From: Clostridia bacterium
Lineage (GTDB): Bacteria > Bacillota > Clostridia > Oscillospirales > Acutalibacteraceae
NCBI GenBank assembly: GCA_017442445.1
Contig: JAFRZS010000080.1
Coordinates: 1 to 15,452, forward strand
DNA length: 15,452 bases
Direction: 5' to 3'
Shown: one piece after another, positions 1 through 6,902 of the stretch
Layout: every line of letters starts with the position of its first letter
How positions within the stretch are numbered: position 1 is the stretch's first letter
Translations under genes and position numbers: made by a program
The notes under the pieces: model-generated
Told to the model about the DNA's origin: nothing
The model's input: only the letters and a program-made list of their open reading frames with translations
Databases searched by the model: none

Positions 1-879
1 AAGCATACCTGCTGTAAATGCCGCGAGAGCATTATATACATTATGAATACCAACCGTGGGTAAGACAACATCTGTTTTACTGTCCTTATATAAAACTGAG
101 AATGTCGTTTCAAGCTTACCTTCTTTAATATCAACGGCTTTTACATCACATTCTTCATTGTTGATACCATAGTAATATACAGGATGACCTGTGATTTTTG
201 CGCCTGATAAAAATTTATCGTCACCGTTTAAAATCACGGGTGCATTTTCTGTAAGACCCTCAAGTATTTCAAGCTTTGCTTTGAGGATATTCTCCTGTGA
301 ACCGAGATTTTCAAGATGTGCAACACCGATGTTGCTCATAATTGCCATCGTCGGCTTTGCGGCACGAGAGAGTCTTGAAATTTCACCGAAATGATTCATT
401 CCCATTTCAAGTACAGCCGCTTCAAAAGTTTCATCAAGATTAAAAACTGTTATCGGCAAACCGACTTCATTGTTAAGATTTTCAGAATTCTTGAGTGTTT
501 TGTATTTCTTCGAAACAACATCATATGTCATTTCTTTTGTTGTTGTTTTTCCGACACTTCCTGTCAATGCAATCAACGGAATATCAAAAAGTCTTCTGTA
601 ATATCCTGCAAGGTCAAGTAATGCTGCTCTTGTGTCAAATACATTTATCACTGTGCAGTCGCATTCAACTCTTTCGTGACACATAACTGCCGCCGCGCCC
701 TGCTCAGCTGCAGATTTTGCAAACTTGTGTCCGTCGAAGCTTTCGCCTACAAGTGCTATAAACAGACAGCCCTTTGTTATTTTTCTGCTGTCGGTACAAA
801 TTGATGTAATTTCAGTATTCACACCTGTTACAGTGCCCGAAACTGCTACTGCAATTTCATCTGTTGTCAGCTTTCTCAT
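1..879 (-). CDS. murF: UDP-N-acetylmuramoyl-tripeptide--D-alanyl-D-alanine ligase MurF (C-terminal part missing)
   Basis: MurF adds the dipeptide D-Ala-D-Ala to UDP-MurNAc-tripeptide in the cytoplasm, the last soluble step of peptidoglycan precursor synthesis. The visible 293 residues begin MRKLTTDEIA. An N-terminal Mur domain with TDSRKITKGC lies near residues 29-38, the ATP-binding loop TGSVGKTTTKEM near 106-117, and the MurF-type EMGMNHFGEI follows in the central domain. Family members are about 450 residues long, so roughly the last third is outside the window because the gene is cut by the left edge, not broken. The ATG is two bases past the murE stop, and its AAGGAGG ribosome site lies inside the end of murE, so the two genes are probably translationally coupled in the dcw operon. 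The GSVGKTT loop and EMGMN motif separate it from MurE and MurD. Confidence 0.95.
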   Translation of the reverse strand, partial: MRKLTTDEIAVAVSGTVTGVNTEITSICTDSRKITKGCLFIALVGESFDGHKFAKSAAEQGAAAVMCHERVECDCTVINVFDTRAALLDLAGYYRRLFDIPLIALTGSVGKTTTKEMTYDVVSKKYKTLKNSENLNNEVGLPITVFNLDETFEAAVLEMGMNHFGEISRLSRAAKPTMAIMSNIGVAHLENLGSQENILKAKLEILEGLTENAPVILNGDDKFLSGAKITGHPVYYYGINNEECDVKAVDIKEGKLETTFSVLYKDSKTDVVLPTVGIHNVYNALAAFTAGML

Positions 880-881
880 TA

Positions 882-2312
882 TTAAGCCTCCTTAAGAATT
901 TCTGCAATTGCTTCTCTTTCATCAAAATGAATTTTGCCTGTTTTTAAAACCTGATAGGTTTCATGGCCTTTTCCTGCCAATAAAATAATATCGTTGGGTT
1001 TTGCTATGGACATCGCTTTTCTTATAGCTTCTTTACGGTCTTCTATTGCATAGACATTCTTTTTGCGTTTTATTCCTGAGATAATTTCATCAATTATCTC
1101 CATCGGGTCTTCTGAGCGCGGATTATCAGAAGTTACAACCACAAAATCGGACCTTTCAGCTGCTATTTTACCCATAAGCGGACGTTTTGTTTTGTCTCTG
1201 TCGCCGCCGCAACCGAAAACTGTAATAATTCTGCCTTCACAGAAGCCCTGAATTGTTGAAATTATATTTTCAAGTGCATCGGGTGTGTGTGCGTAGTCAA
1301 GAATTATTGTATAAGGTGTGTCTGTCTGTGCTACCTCACATCTTCCTGGAACTCCCTTTGTTTCAAGTAATGCCTTGCAGATATTTTCAAGTGAAATTCC
1401 GAGACTCATACAACATACTGCCGCCGCCATTGAATTATACACCGTGAAAACTCCGGGGATTTTTACTTCTATTCTGTCAATAACTGAGTTTCCTACGAGT
1501 TCGTAAGAAATTCTGTCATTTTTAAGTCTTACATTCTTTGCTGAATAGTCAGATGTGTTGAGATCCTTTGAGTATGTGACTATTTCACATTTTTCGGGAT
1601 CTGCCATACTGAGAGCATGTTTATCATCAAGATTTAAAATTGCCTTCTTTGACTGCCTGAAGAGAATTTTCTTTGCCTCCTTGTAGTTTTCCATTGTTAT
1701 ATGGTAATCAAGGTGGTCCTGTGTGAGATTTGTGTAAACAGATGCATCGAAAACCATGGAATAAACTCTGCCCTGCTCCAATGCCATTGAAGATACTTCC
1801 ATAATGCAGTATTCACAGCCTTCATCAACCATTTTTCTGAAAAGCTCCTGCATTTCCATAGCATCGGGTGTTGTGAGTCTTGCGGGATACTCTGTATCTC
1901 CCACCATATTTTTGACAGTACCTAACATTCCTGTTTTATAGCCGAGATTATCAAGAATTGATTTGATAAGAAATGTAGTTGTTGTTTTTCCGTTTGTACC
2001 TGTTACACCGATAAGCTTCAATTGCTTATGCGGATTTGAGAAAAACTGTGAACACATATAGGTATATGCATTTCTTGTGTTTTCAACCAAAACCTGTCTG
2101 TCAAGACCTAAATCTCTTTCAACGATTACAACAGCCGCACCGTCTTTCAATGCCTGTTGAGCCGCAGTGTGACCGTCAAATCTCGAACCGCTTATGCATA
2201 CAAATGCGCAGTCCTTCGTGATTTTTCTTGAGTCCTCTGTAATTGTTTTAATATCAAAATCTTCACATGAGTATTTTGCGTTTAATCCATCAATCAGTTT
2301 AGAAAGTTTCAT
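882..2312 (-). CDS. murE: UDP-N-acetylmuramoyl-L-alanyl-D-glutamate--2,6-diaminopimelate ligase MurE
   Basis: MurE is the cytoplasmic ligase that adds the third amino acid of the peptidoglycan stem peptide. The protein is 476 residues, a normal length. It shows the N-terminal Mur domain (EDSRKITKDCAFVCISG from residue 26), the ATP-binding loop GVTGTNGKTTTT at 102-113, the YKEAKKILF segment at 210-218 that carries the lysine usually carbamylated in Mur ligases, LDYAHTPDAL at 338-347, and DNPR at 396-399. In known MurE enzymes DNPR selects meso-diaminopimelate, whereas lysine enzymes carry a different motif there, so the cell wall is inferred to be of the meso-DAP type. The ATG has a GGGAGGATAAA site just upstream and starts 18 bases after the preceding transpeptidase gene. 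It sits between that gene and murF in the dcw operon. Confidence 0.97.
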   Translation of the reverse strand: MKLSKLIDGLNAKYSCEDFDIKTITEDSRKITKDCAFVCISGSRFDGHTAAQQALKDGAAVVIVERDLGLDRQVLVENTRNAYTYMCSQFFSNPHKQLKLIGVTGTNGKTTTTFLIKSILDNLGYKTGMLGTVKNMVGDTEYPARLTTPDAMEMQELFRKMVDEGCEYCIMEVSSMALEQGRVYSMVFDASVYTNLTQDHLDYHITMENYKEAKKILFRQSKKAILNLDDKHALSMADPEKCEIVTYSKDLNTSDYSAKNVRLKNDRISYELVGNSVIDRIEVKIPGVFTVYNSMAAAVCCMSLGISLENICKALLETKGVPGRCEVAQTDTPYTIILDYAHTPDALENIISTIQGFCEGRIITVFGCGGDRDKTKRPLMGKIAAERSDFVVVTSDNPRSEDPMEIIDEIISGIKRKKNVYAIEDRKEAIRKAMSIAKPNDIILLAGKGHETYQVLKTGKIHFDEREAIAEILKEA

Positions 2313-2330
2313 TTTATCCTCCCGGTGTCA

Positions 2331-4607
2331 TCAGCCGTCCGTTACTCCGCTTGTACTTTTGAAATATACCGTAACGGTTTCTCCGTATTTTATTGTTGCT
2401 CCTGCTTCAATATTCTGCATATAAGCCGTTACCGAGCCGTCACTTGCCATTCTGCCCGATACTCTTATGTTAATGCCGTACTGTGCCGCTGTCTGTGTGG
2501 CACCGAATATTGTCATTCCCTTGAAATCAGGAACTGTTGCCTTGTTATTCTTAACATCGGCTTCGGTATATATTACTACCGTGCCGCCTTTGGGGATTGA
2601 GTGATTATATGCAGGAATCTGCGAAAGTACAGCTTTCCCTGAGCCCATTACCTTTACGATAAATCCGGCATCTTTAAGCTCTTTTGTCGCTTCGTCAACA
2701 CTCTTGCCCGTAACACTCGGAGCCTTTGTATCAAGTGTAGCTGCTTCTTCCTCTGTGTACTGAGGTTCAACACCCAGATATTTAAGTGTTTTTTCAAATA
2801 CCTCTCCTACAATAGGAGCCGCAACTGCACCGCCGCCATGCTCACCTTTAGGATCAACAAGTGTAACGATTATTGTAATCTCAGGATCGTTTGCGGGTGC
2901 AAAGCCTGCAAACGAGGCTACATACTTTTCTCTCTTTTCCTCAGATGTTCCGTTATCGCTCAAGGTTTCCGATGTACCTGTCTTACCCGCAACTCTGTAA
3001 CCGGGTACATACGCGTTTTTACCTGTACCGCTTGAAACAACCTCTTCCATCATAGCCGCAACTCTTGATGCGGTTGATTTTGAGATTACCTGGCGTTTTA
3101 CAACAGGCTCTGTCTGAGAAACCATGTTACCGTTTTCGTCAATAAGCTTTGATACGATGTAGGGTTTCATAAGCTTACCGCCGTTGGCAACTGCATTTAC
3201 AGCTGTGATAAGCTGAATCTGACTTAACTCAAATGACTGTCCGAATGATGTTGATGCCAACTGAACAGGTCCTCTGTCCTCTTCAGCATGGTATGTGAGT
3301 CCCGCAGACGGTACCGCTTCACCCGGTAAGTCAATTCCTGTTTTTTCAGTAAAGCCAAATGCTTCAAAATACTGATAGAATTTATCAACACCGAGCTTCT
3401 GACCGACATTTATGAAAAATGGGTTGCATGAATTCTGAAGTCCCTGAATGAAATTCTGTGTTCCGTGACCCGATGTCTTATGGCAGTGATATGTTCTGTC
3501 TGCAACAACTATTGAGCCTGTGCAATTTAGTGATGTGTTCTCATCAACAACATTTTCCTCAATACCTGCCGCCGCTGTAATTACCTTAAATACAGAACCC
3601 GGTTCATAAGTTTTTGAAATCGCGCCGTTATTCCACTGCGAAACAACAGCTTCGTTCATGGCATTGGCTCTTTCTTTTTCGTCTTCAATTGAATTTATTG
3701 TTTCCAGAAGAACCTCGTTTACAACCTCCTGAGGTTTATTGAGGTCATATTCAGGCGCATTTGCCATAGCAAGAATTGCACCCGTCTTTGTATCCATGAC
3801 GATACCGCTGATTCTTTCAGCCTTCGTATTGTTCATGGCATTTTTTATCGCAGTTTCAAGATATCTCTGAATTGTTGAATCAAGAGTCAGCACTATGCTT
3901 GTTCCCTGCTGTGCTTCATAAACCGTTTCATACTGCAAATCAAGATCGTCGCTTGAAACTCCGCCGTCCTGTGCGGTAACAATTCTGCCGGGTTTACCTG
4001 TGAGTATTGAATCGTACTGATATTCAAGTCCGTATCTTCCGATATCACCCGTACCAGTAAAACCGAGTATCGTTGATGCAAAGGTTGAATACGGATAATA
4101 TCTCTTTACATCTGTTTCAACACCGATATAGTAGCCGTAATCCCTCTTTTCTCCTTTTAAGTCCTTGCATTCTTCTTTCATAAATGCATCAACTTTTTCT
4201 TTTTCGCTCTGCTCAACCTTGCTCTTGATTGAGTAATATTTATAATCGGTTGTTTTCGCCTTCTTCATTATTTCTTCGTATTCCACATCAAGAATACCCG
4301 AAAGTCTTTTAGCAATTTCTTCTCTTACCTGAGCATTATCGCCTATTCTTGAAGGTCTGATGTAAACCTTCCATGCCGATGCACTCTGTGCGAGAGGCTT
4401 CATATTAGCATCATAAATAACTCCTCTCTGTGCGGCGATTTCTGTATCCTGAAGCTGATTTTCTTCAGCTAATTTTCTGTAATGGTCACCCTGTATAAGC
4501 ATAACTCTTATCATTCCGAAGATCGCAAGTCCGAAACAGGCTATTATCAGAATCCATGTTACTACTGCAGCTCTTTGCTTTGTAAGCTGTTTTAATCTAC
4601 TTAACAA
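2331..4607 (-). CDS. ftsI: Class B penicillin-binding protein with two PASTA domains (FtsI/SpoVD type)
   Basis: This is a transpeptidase that cross-links peptidoglycan at the septum or during spore formation. The 758-residue protein has a short basic N-terminus, one membrane segment at about 15-37, and a PBP dimerisation domain from about 55. The transpeptidase domain has SVFK at 338-341 (active-site Ser338), SCN at 393-395 and KTG at 542-544. Two PASTA repeats follow at about 629-682 and 690-750. All three catalytic motifs are intact. The start is TTG, preceded by AGGAGG with 8-base spacing. It lies in the dcw operon between ftsL and murE. Bacillus has separate division (PbpB, two PASTA) and sporulation (SpoVD, one PASTA) proteins; position and two PASTA repeats fit the division role, but the split cannot be settled from one locus. 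Confidence 0.93.
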   Translation of the reverse strand: MLSRLKQLTKQRAAVVTWILIIACFGLAIFGMIRVMLIQGDHYRKLAEENQLQDTEIAAQRGVIYDANMKPLAQSASAWKVYIRPSRIGDNAQVREEIAKRLSGILDVEYEEIMKKAKTTDYKYYSIKSKVEQSEKEKVDAFMKEECKDLKGEKRDYGYYIGVETDVKRYYPYSTFASTILGFTGTGDIGRYGLEYQYDSILTGKPGRIVTAQDGGVSSDDLDLQYETVYEAQQGTSIVLTLDSTIQRYLETAIKNAMNNTKAERISGIVMDTKTGAILAMANAPEYDLNKPQEVVNEVLLETINSIEDEKERANAMNEAVVSQWNNGAISKTYEPGSVFKVITAAAGIEENVVDENTSLNCTGSIVVADRTYHCHKTSGHGTQNFIQGLQNSCNPFFINVGQKLGVDKFYQYFEAFGFTEKTGIDLPGEAVPSAGLTYHAEEDRGPVQLASTSFGQSFELSQIQLITAVNAVANGGKLMKPYIVSKLIDENGNMVSQTEPVVKRQVISKSTASRVAAMMEEVVSSGTGKNAYVPGYRVAGKTGTSETLSDNGTSEEKREKYVASFAGFAPANDPEITIIVTLVDPKGEHGGGAVAAPIVGEVFEKTLKYLGVEPQYTEEEAATLDTKAPSVTGKSVDEATKELKDAGFIVKVMGSGKAVLSQIPAYNHSIPKGGTVVIYTEADVKNNKATVPDFKGMTIFGATQTAAQYGINIRVSGRMASDGSVTAYMQNIEAGATIKYGETVTVYFKSTSGVTDG

Positions 4608-4659
4608 GTTTATATCCTCCTGATTTATTAAAAATGTAATATTCCTTTAAAATCAAATA

Positions 4660-4688
4660 ACGGGAGTCTGTCCCGACATGACTCCCGT
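4660..4688 (-). promoter_or_regulatory. GC-rich hairpin in the ftsL-ftsI spacer (possible attenuator or processing site)
   Basis: The largest gap inside the dcw operon (4608-4726) contains a perfect 9-bp inverted repeat, ACGGGAGTC and GACTCCCGT, around an 11-base loop. On the transcribed minus strand the 3' arm is followed by TATTTGATTTTAAAGG, a loose U-rich run rather than a clean tract. It could act as a partial terminator that lowers transpeptidase and murE/murF expression relative to ftsL, or as an RNA processing or stability element. The repeat is read directly; the role is inference. Confidence 0.5.
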
Positions 4689-4726
4689 CGGCCTTTTCAT
4701 TTGTATGTAGGCATCAGCTTGTACTA

Positions 4727-5179
4727 TTACTGACTAACTACCACGCTGTCACCCTCTGACAAATCGAAAAAGCTCACCTGATAATTTTCTCTCTGCACCA
4801 TTCCGAGTTTACTCTCCGCAAGTTCGGCTATTTTCTCCGGAGCAACCATAGAGTCAAACTCCATTTTAAGCCTCGTGTTCTCACTTTGAGCAATCTGGAG
4901 TCTGTTCTGCTGTTGATTGTAAAGTGCCGTGAACTCGTTCAATCTAAGATTCGCAAAAATCTGCATACCTATAAGAGTGAACAATATCAAAGACACTAAA
5001 GCTACCCTGAATACGAGCTTTGCATCTTTGACATTTTCAAGATGTATCTGTTCTTTTGTCTTTTTAATAGGTTTGACTACTTCAAACTCTTTTCTTTTTT
5101 CTTCAGCTTCCCTCTGCGGTGCTGACATATCAAACAAGGATAAATCATAAGCCTGACTTACATTATTATAATTTGCCAT
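4727..5179 (-). CDS. ftsL: FtsL-like septum formation protein
   Basis: A small bitopic divisome protein; FtsL pairs with DivIC/FtsB through an extracellular coiled coil and helps recruit and activate the septal transpeptidase. The 150 residues comprise a charged cytoplasmic tail rich in Lys and Glu (about 1-54), one membrane segment at about 55-77, a Gln- and Asn-rich heptad-like region (about 78-110), and IAELAESKLGM at 117-127, typical of the FtsL/DivIC family. Sequence conservation in FtsL is low, so the assignment rests on this architecture and on its place between rsmH and the transpeptidase gene, the standard position of ftsL. The ATG has a GGGAG site six bases upstream and starts 18 bases past rsmH. 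Confidence 0.88.
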   Translation of the reverse strand: MANYNNVSQAYDLSLFDMSAPQREAEEKRKEFEVVKPIKKTKEQIHLENVKDAKLVFRVALVSLILFTLIGMQIFANLRLNEFTALYNQQQNRLQIAQSENTRLKMEFDSMVAPEKIAELAESKLGMVQRENYQVSFFDLSEGDSVVVSQ

Positions 5180-5197
5180 CTCTTTCTCCCGTTACAT

Positions 5198-6121
5198 TTA
5201 TTTTATTTTTTCAATAGCTCTCAGCTTCGCACTTCTGCTTCTGCGATTATTTTCAAGTTCTTCACGACTTGCAGTTTTATGCTTGAATACAAGCTTTCCT
5301 CTCGGCTCCTTGCCGCAGACACATATCGGAAAATCCGCAGGACAGGTACAGCCTTCGCAGAAAGAAGCAAAGCTTTTCTTTATGTATCTGTCTTCAAGTG
5401 AATGGAAGCTGATTATCGCAAGTCTTCCGCCCTTTTCCAATGAATTGAACATTGTGTTGACAGACTGTTCAAGGATTTGCAATTCTCCATTTACAGCTAT
5501 CCTCAAAGCCATAAAAACTTTAACAGCCGGATGTCCCTCACGTCTTACCTTCATCGGAACAGACTCTTTGATTATCTCTGCAAGTTCAAGTGTTGTTTCG
5601 ATTTCTTTGGTTTCTCTGTACTTAACTATATTTTTTGCGATTGACATCGCATATTTTTCCTCGCCGTATTCTGAGAATATTTTACAAAGCTCTCCGACAG
5701 ACAGTGTGTTCACCAGAAATGCCGCCGTTGTTCCCTCTTTGCTCATTCTCATATCAAGAGGCGCTTCAGAATGGAAAGAGAATCCTCTCTCTGCAGTATC
5801 AAGCTGATGTGAGCTCACACCTAAATCCGCAAGAATACCTGCTACCGAATCGATTCCAAGATTTTTAAGTATATTTTCAAGGTTTGAGAAATTATCATGG
5901 ACAATGATCACTTTATCGTTATCTTTAAATCGTTCTCTGAGAACCTCAATAGCTTCAGGGTCCTGATCTATTGCAATAAGCTTACCTGTTGTAAGTCGCT
6001 CTGCTATCGCTGAGCTGTGACCGCCTCCACCTGCAGTGCAGTCAACATAAATCTTATCCTCTGCTATGTTAAGAGCTTCAATTGACTCATTGAACAATAC
6101 AGGAATATGGACAAAATCCAT
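5198..6121 (-). CDS. rsmH: 16S rRNA (cytosine(1402)-N(4))-methyltransferase RsmH
   Basis: RsmH (formerly MraW) methylates N4 of C1402 in the decoding centre of 16S rRNA using S-adenosylmethionine. At 307 residues it is of usual length. It shows HIPVLFNESIEAL near the N-terminus, the SAM-binding loop VDCTAGGGGHS at 26-36, DLGVSSHQLD at 99-108, RGFSF and PLDMRM shortly after, ISFHSLEDRYIK in the C-terminal half, a cysteine group (CEGCTCPADFPICVCGKEP), and the basic C-terminal RRSRSAKLRA. The ATG follows an AAGGA at a slightly long spacing of about 11 bases; no better start is in frame. Second gene of the dcw operon, after mraZ. Confidence 0.97.
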   Translation of the reverse strand: MDFVHIPVLFNESIEALNIAEDKIYVDCTAGGGGHSSAIAERLTTGKLIAIDQDPEAIEVLRERFKDNDKVIIVHDNFSNLENILKNLGIDSVAGILADLGVSSHQLDTAERGFSFHSEAPLDMRMSKEGTTAAFLVNTLSVGELCKIFSEYGEEKYAMSIAKNIVKYRETKEIETTLELAEIIKESVPMKVRREGHPAVKVFMALRIAVNGELQILEQSVNTMFNSLEKGGRLAIISFHSLEDRYIKKSFASFCEGCTCPADFPICVCGKEPRGKLVFKHKTASREELENNRRSRSAKLRAIEKIK

Positions 6122-6165
6122 AGCAAGACCATTCCTTTCCGCCGGCTTTATAACATCACGGCAAT

Positions 6166-6621
6166 TTAGAAATGAAGATCAAGATATTCTTCGTCATCCT
6201 CTTCATTTTCAATTCTTGCCATTTCTTCTTCAAAGAGTTCAGGATTCCATATTTCAATACGTCTGCCTGCACCGATAAACAAAATGTTGCTGATGTTTTC
6301 TTCCAGCAAAAATGCTTTGCCGCAAAGATCAGCCGGAAGAGTTGCTCTTCCCTGCTTGTCCGTTGTAACAATTCTTGAATTTGCGCCAAGCACACGCTGA
6401 TGTTCTCTTGCCTTGGCAGTTGTACTCTTTCGGTTAGCTTCTTCCTGAAGCTCATCCCAGTATTCCATTGTGTAAGCAAAGAGGCATTTTTCAACCACCT
6501 TGGGCTTACTTACAATAAATTTCTCTCCAAGCAGGTCACGAAGCTCTGACGGCACCGCTGCTCTGTGCTGTTTTGTATCAAATTTTACTTCATATCTACC
6601 TGCAAAACTTCTTGCCGACAC
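6166..6621 (-). CDS. mraZ: Transcriptional regulator MraZ
   Basis: MraZ is an AbrB-like DNA-binding protein that forms a ring-shaped oligomer and controls its own dcw operon. About 151 residues are given from GTG at 6621 (VSARSFAGRYEV), because family proteins begin one to a few residues before F-x-G and GGTGA lies 7 bases upstream. The longer frame opens at GTG 6666, about six bases after the predicted transcription start and with no ribosome site, adding 15 residues the family lacks. The second half-domain keeps the DxxxR signature (DKQGR), but the first reads DTKQHR, one residue longer than the usual D-x-K-G-R. The C-terminus is unusually acidic. First gene of the dcw operon. Confidence 0.9.
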   Translation of the reverse strand: MSARSFAGRYEVKFDTKQHRAAVPSELRDLLGEKFIVSKPKVVEKCLFAYTMEYWDELQEEANRKSTTAKAREHQRVLGANSRIVTTDKQGRATLPADLCGKAFLLEENISNILFIGAGRRIEIWNPELFEEEMARIENEEDDEEYLDLHF

Positions 6622-6640
6622 GCCTCTTTCACCCACCTTT
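6619..6640 (-). repeat. Tandem 11-bp repeat at the mraZ start, candidate MraZ operator
   Basis: On the minus strand AAAGGTGGGTG is followed directly by AAAGAGGCGTG, identical at 8 of 11 positions. The second copy ends in the proposed GTG start and the first supplies the GGTGA ribosome site. Known MraZ targets are short tandem direct repeats: TGGGN boxes in Escherichia coli and AAAGTG-like boxes in Mollicutes. Sequence and position suggest self-regulation at the level of the leader, but two copies are fewer than in some known operators, so this is a candidate only. Confidence 0.4.
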
Positions 6641-6678
6641 TCGATCCGATTTAACGCGATTGTCACCGTTCATCGACT

Positions 6679-6707
6679 ATTATACAGCACTGCCCTGAAA
6701 AAATCAA
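6679..6707 (-). promoter_or_regulatory. Sigma-A promoter of the dcw operon (upstream of mraZ)
   Basis: On the minus strand TTGATT (6702-6707) and TATAAT (6679-6684) are separated by exactly 17 bases. Transcription would start near 6672, giving a leader of about 50 bases before GTG 6621. No other gap in the downstream operon shows an equally good match. Confidence 0.75.
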
Positions 6708-6837
6708 TAGTTTTTATCAATATTTATAAGTTTTTTTCATATATTTTTTGAGCTGAAAATCATAACCTAAAATTCGCTGTTTCAAGGCAAAAAACGGTTA
6801 CAATTGATTACAAACTTAATACAATCTGTCCAAAAAT

Positions 6838-6867
6838 TTGACAAGCTGAGTATTTTTTTGGTATTAT
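6838..6867 (+). promoter_or_regulatory. Sigma-A promoter of the PASTA pseudokinase gene
   Basis: A perfect TTGACA (6838-6843) is followed after 18 bases by TATTAT (6862-6867). The predicted start near 6874 leaves a short leader with AAGGAG at 6888-6893, nine bases before the ATG at 6903. The -35 boxes of this promoter and the dcw promoter are about 130 bases apart, and the AT-rich stretch between them (6708-6837) shows no gene or clear repeat. Confidence 0.65.
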
Positions 6868-6902
6868 TAAACTGATGTATAATCTACAAGGAGATTTTTA
6901 TT

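Noticed and set aside
5283..5807. A 174-codon open frame on the plus strand opposite rsmH
   Set aside because: It lies wholly antisense to a clear RsmH gene, has no ribosome site or recognisable domain, and reflects the codon bias of the opposite strand.
6156..6494. A 112-codon minus-strand frame overlapping mraZ
   Set aside because: It is another frame of mraZ, with no family resemblance, while the mraZ frame matches MraZ along its length.
6622..6666. MraZ starting at GTG 6666 with 15 extra residues
   Set aside because: That codon falls within about six bases of the predicted transcription start and lacks a ribosome site, and the added residues are not part of MraZ.
6878..6883. A perfect TATAAT before the pseudokinase gene
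   Set aside because: No -35 box lies at a suitable distance, and transcription from it would start at the ribosome site; TTGACA with TATTAT upstream fits better.
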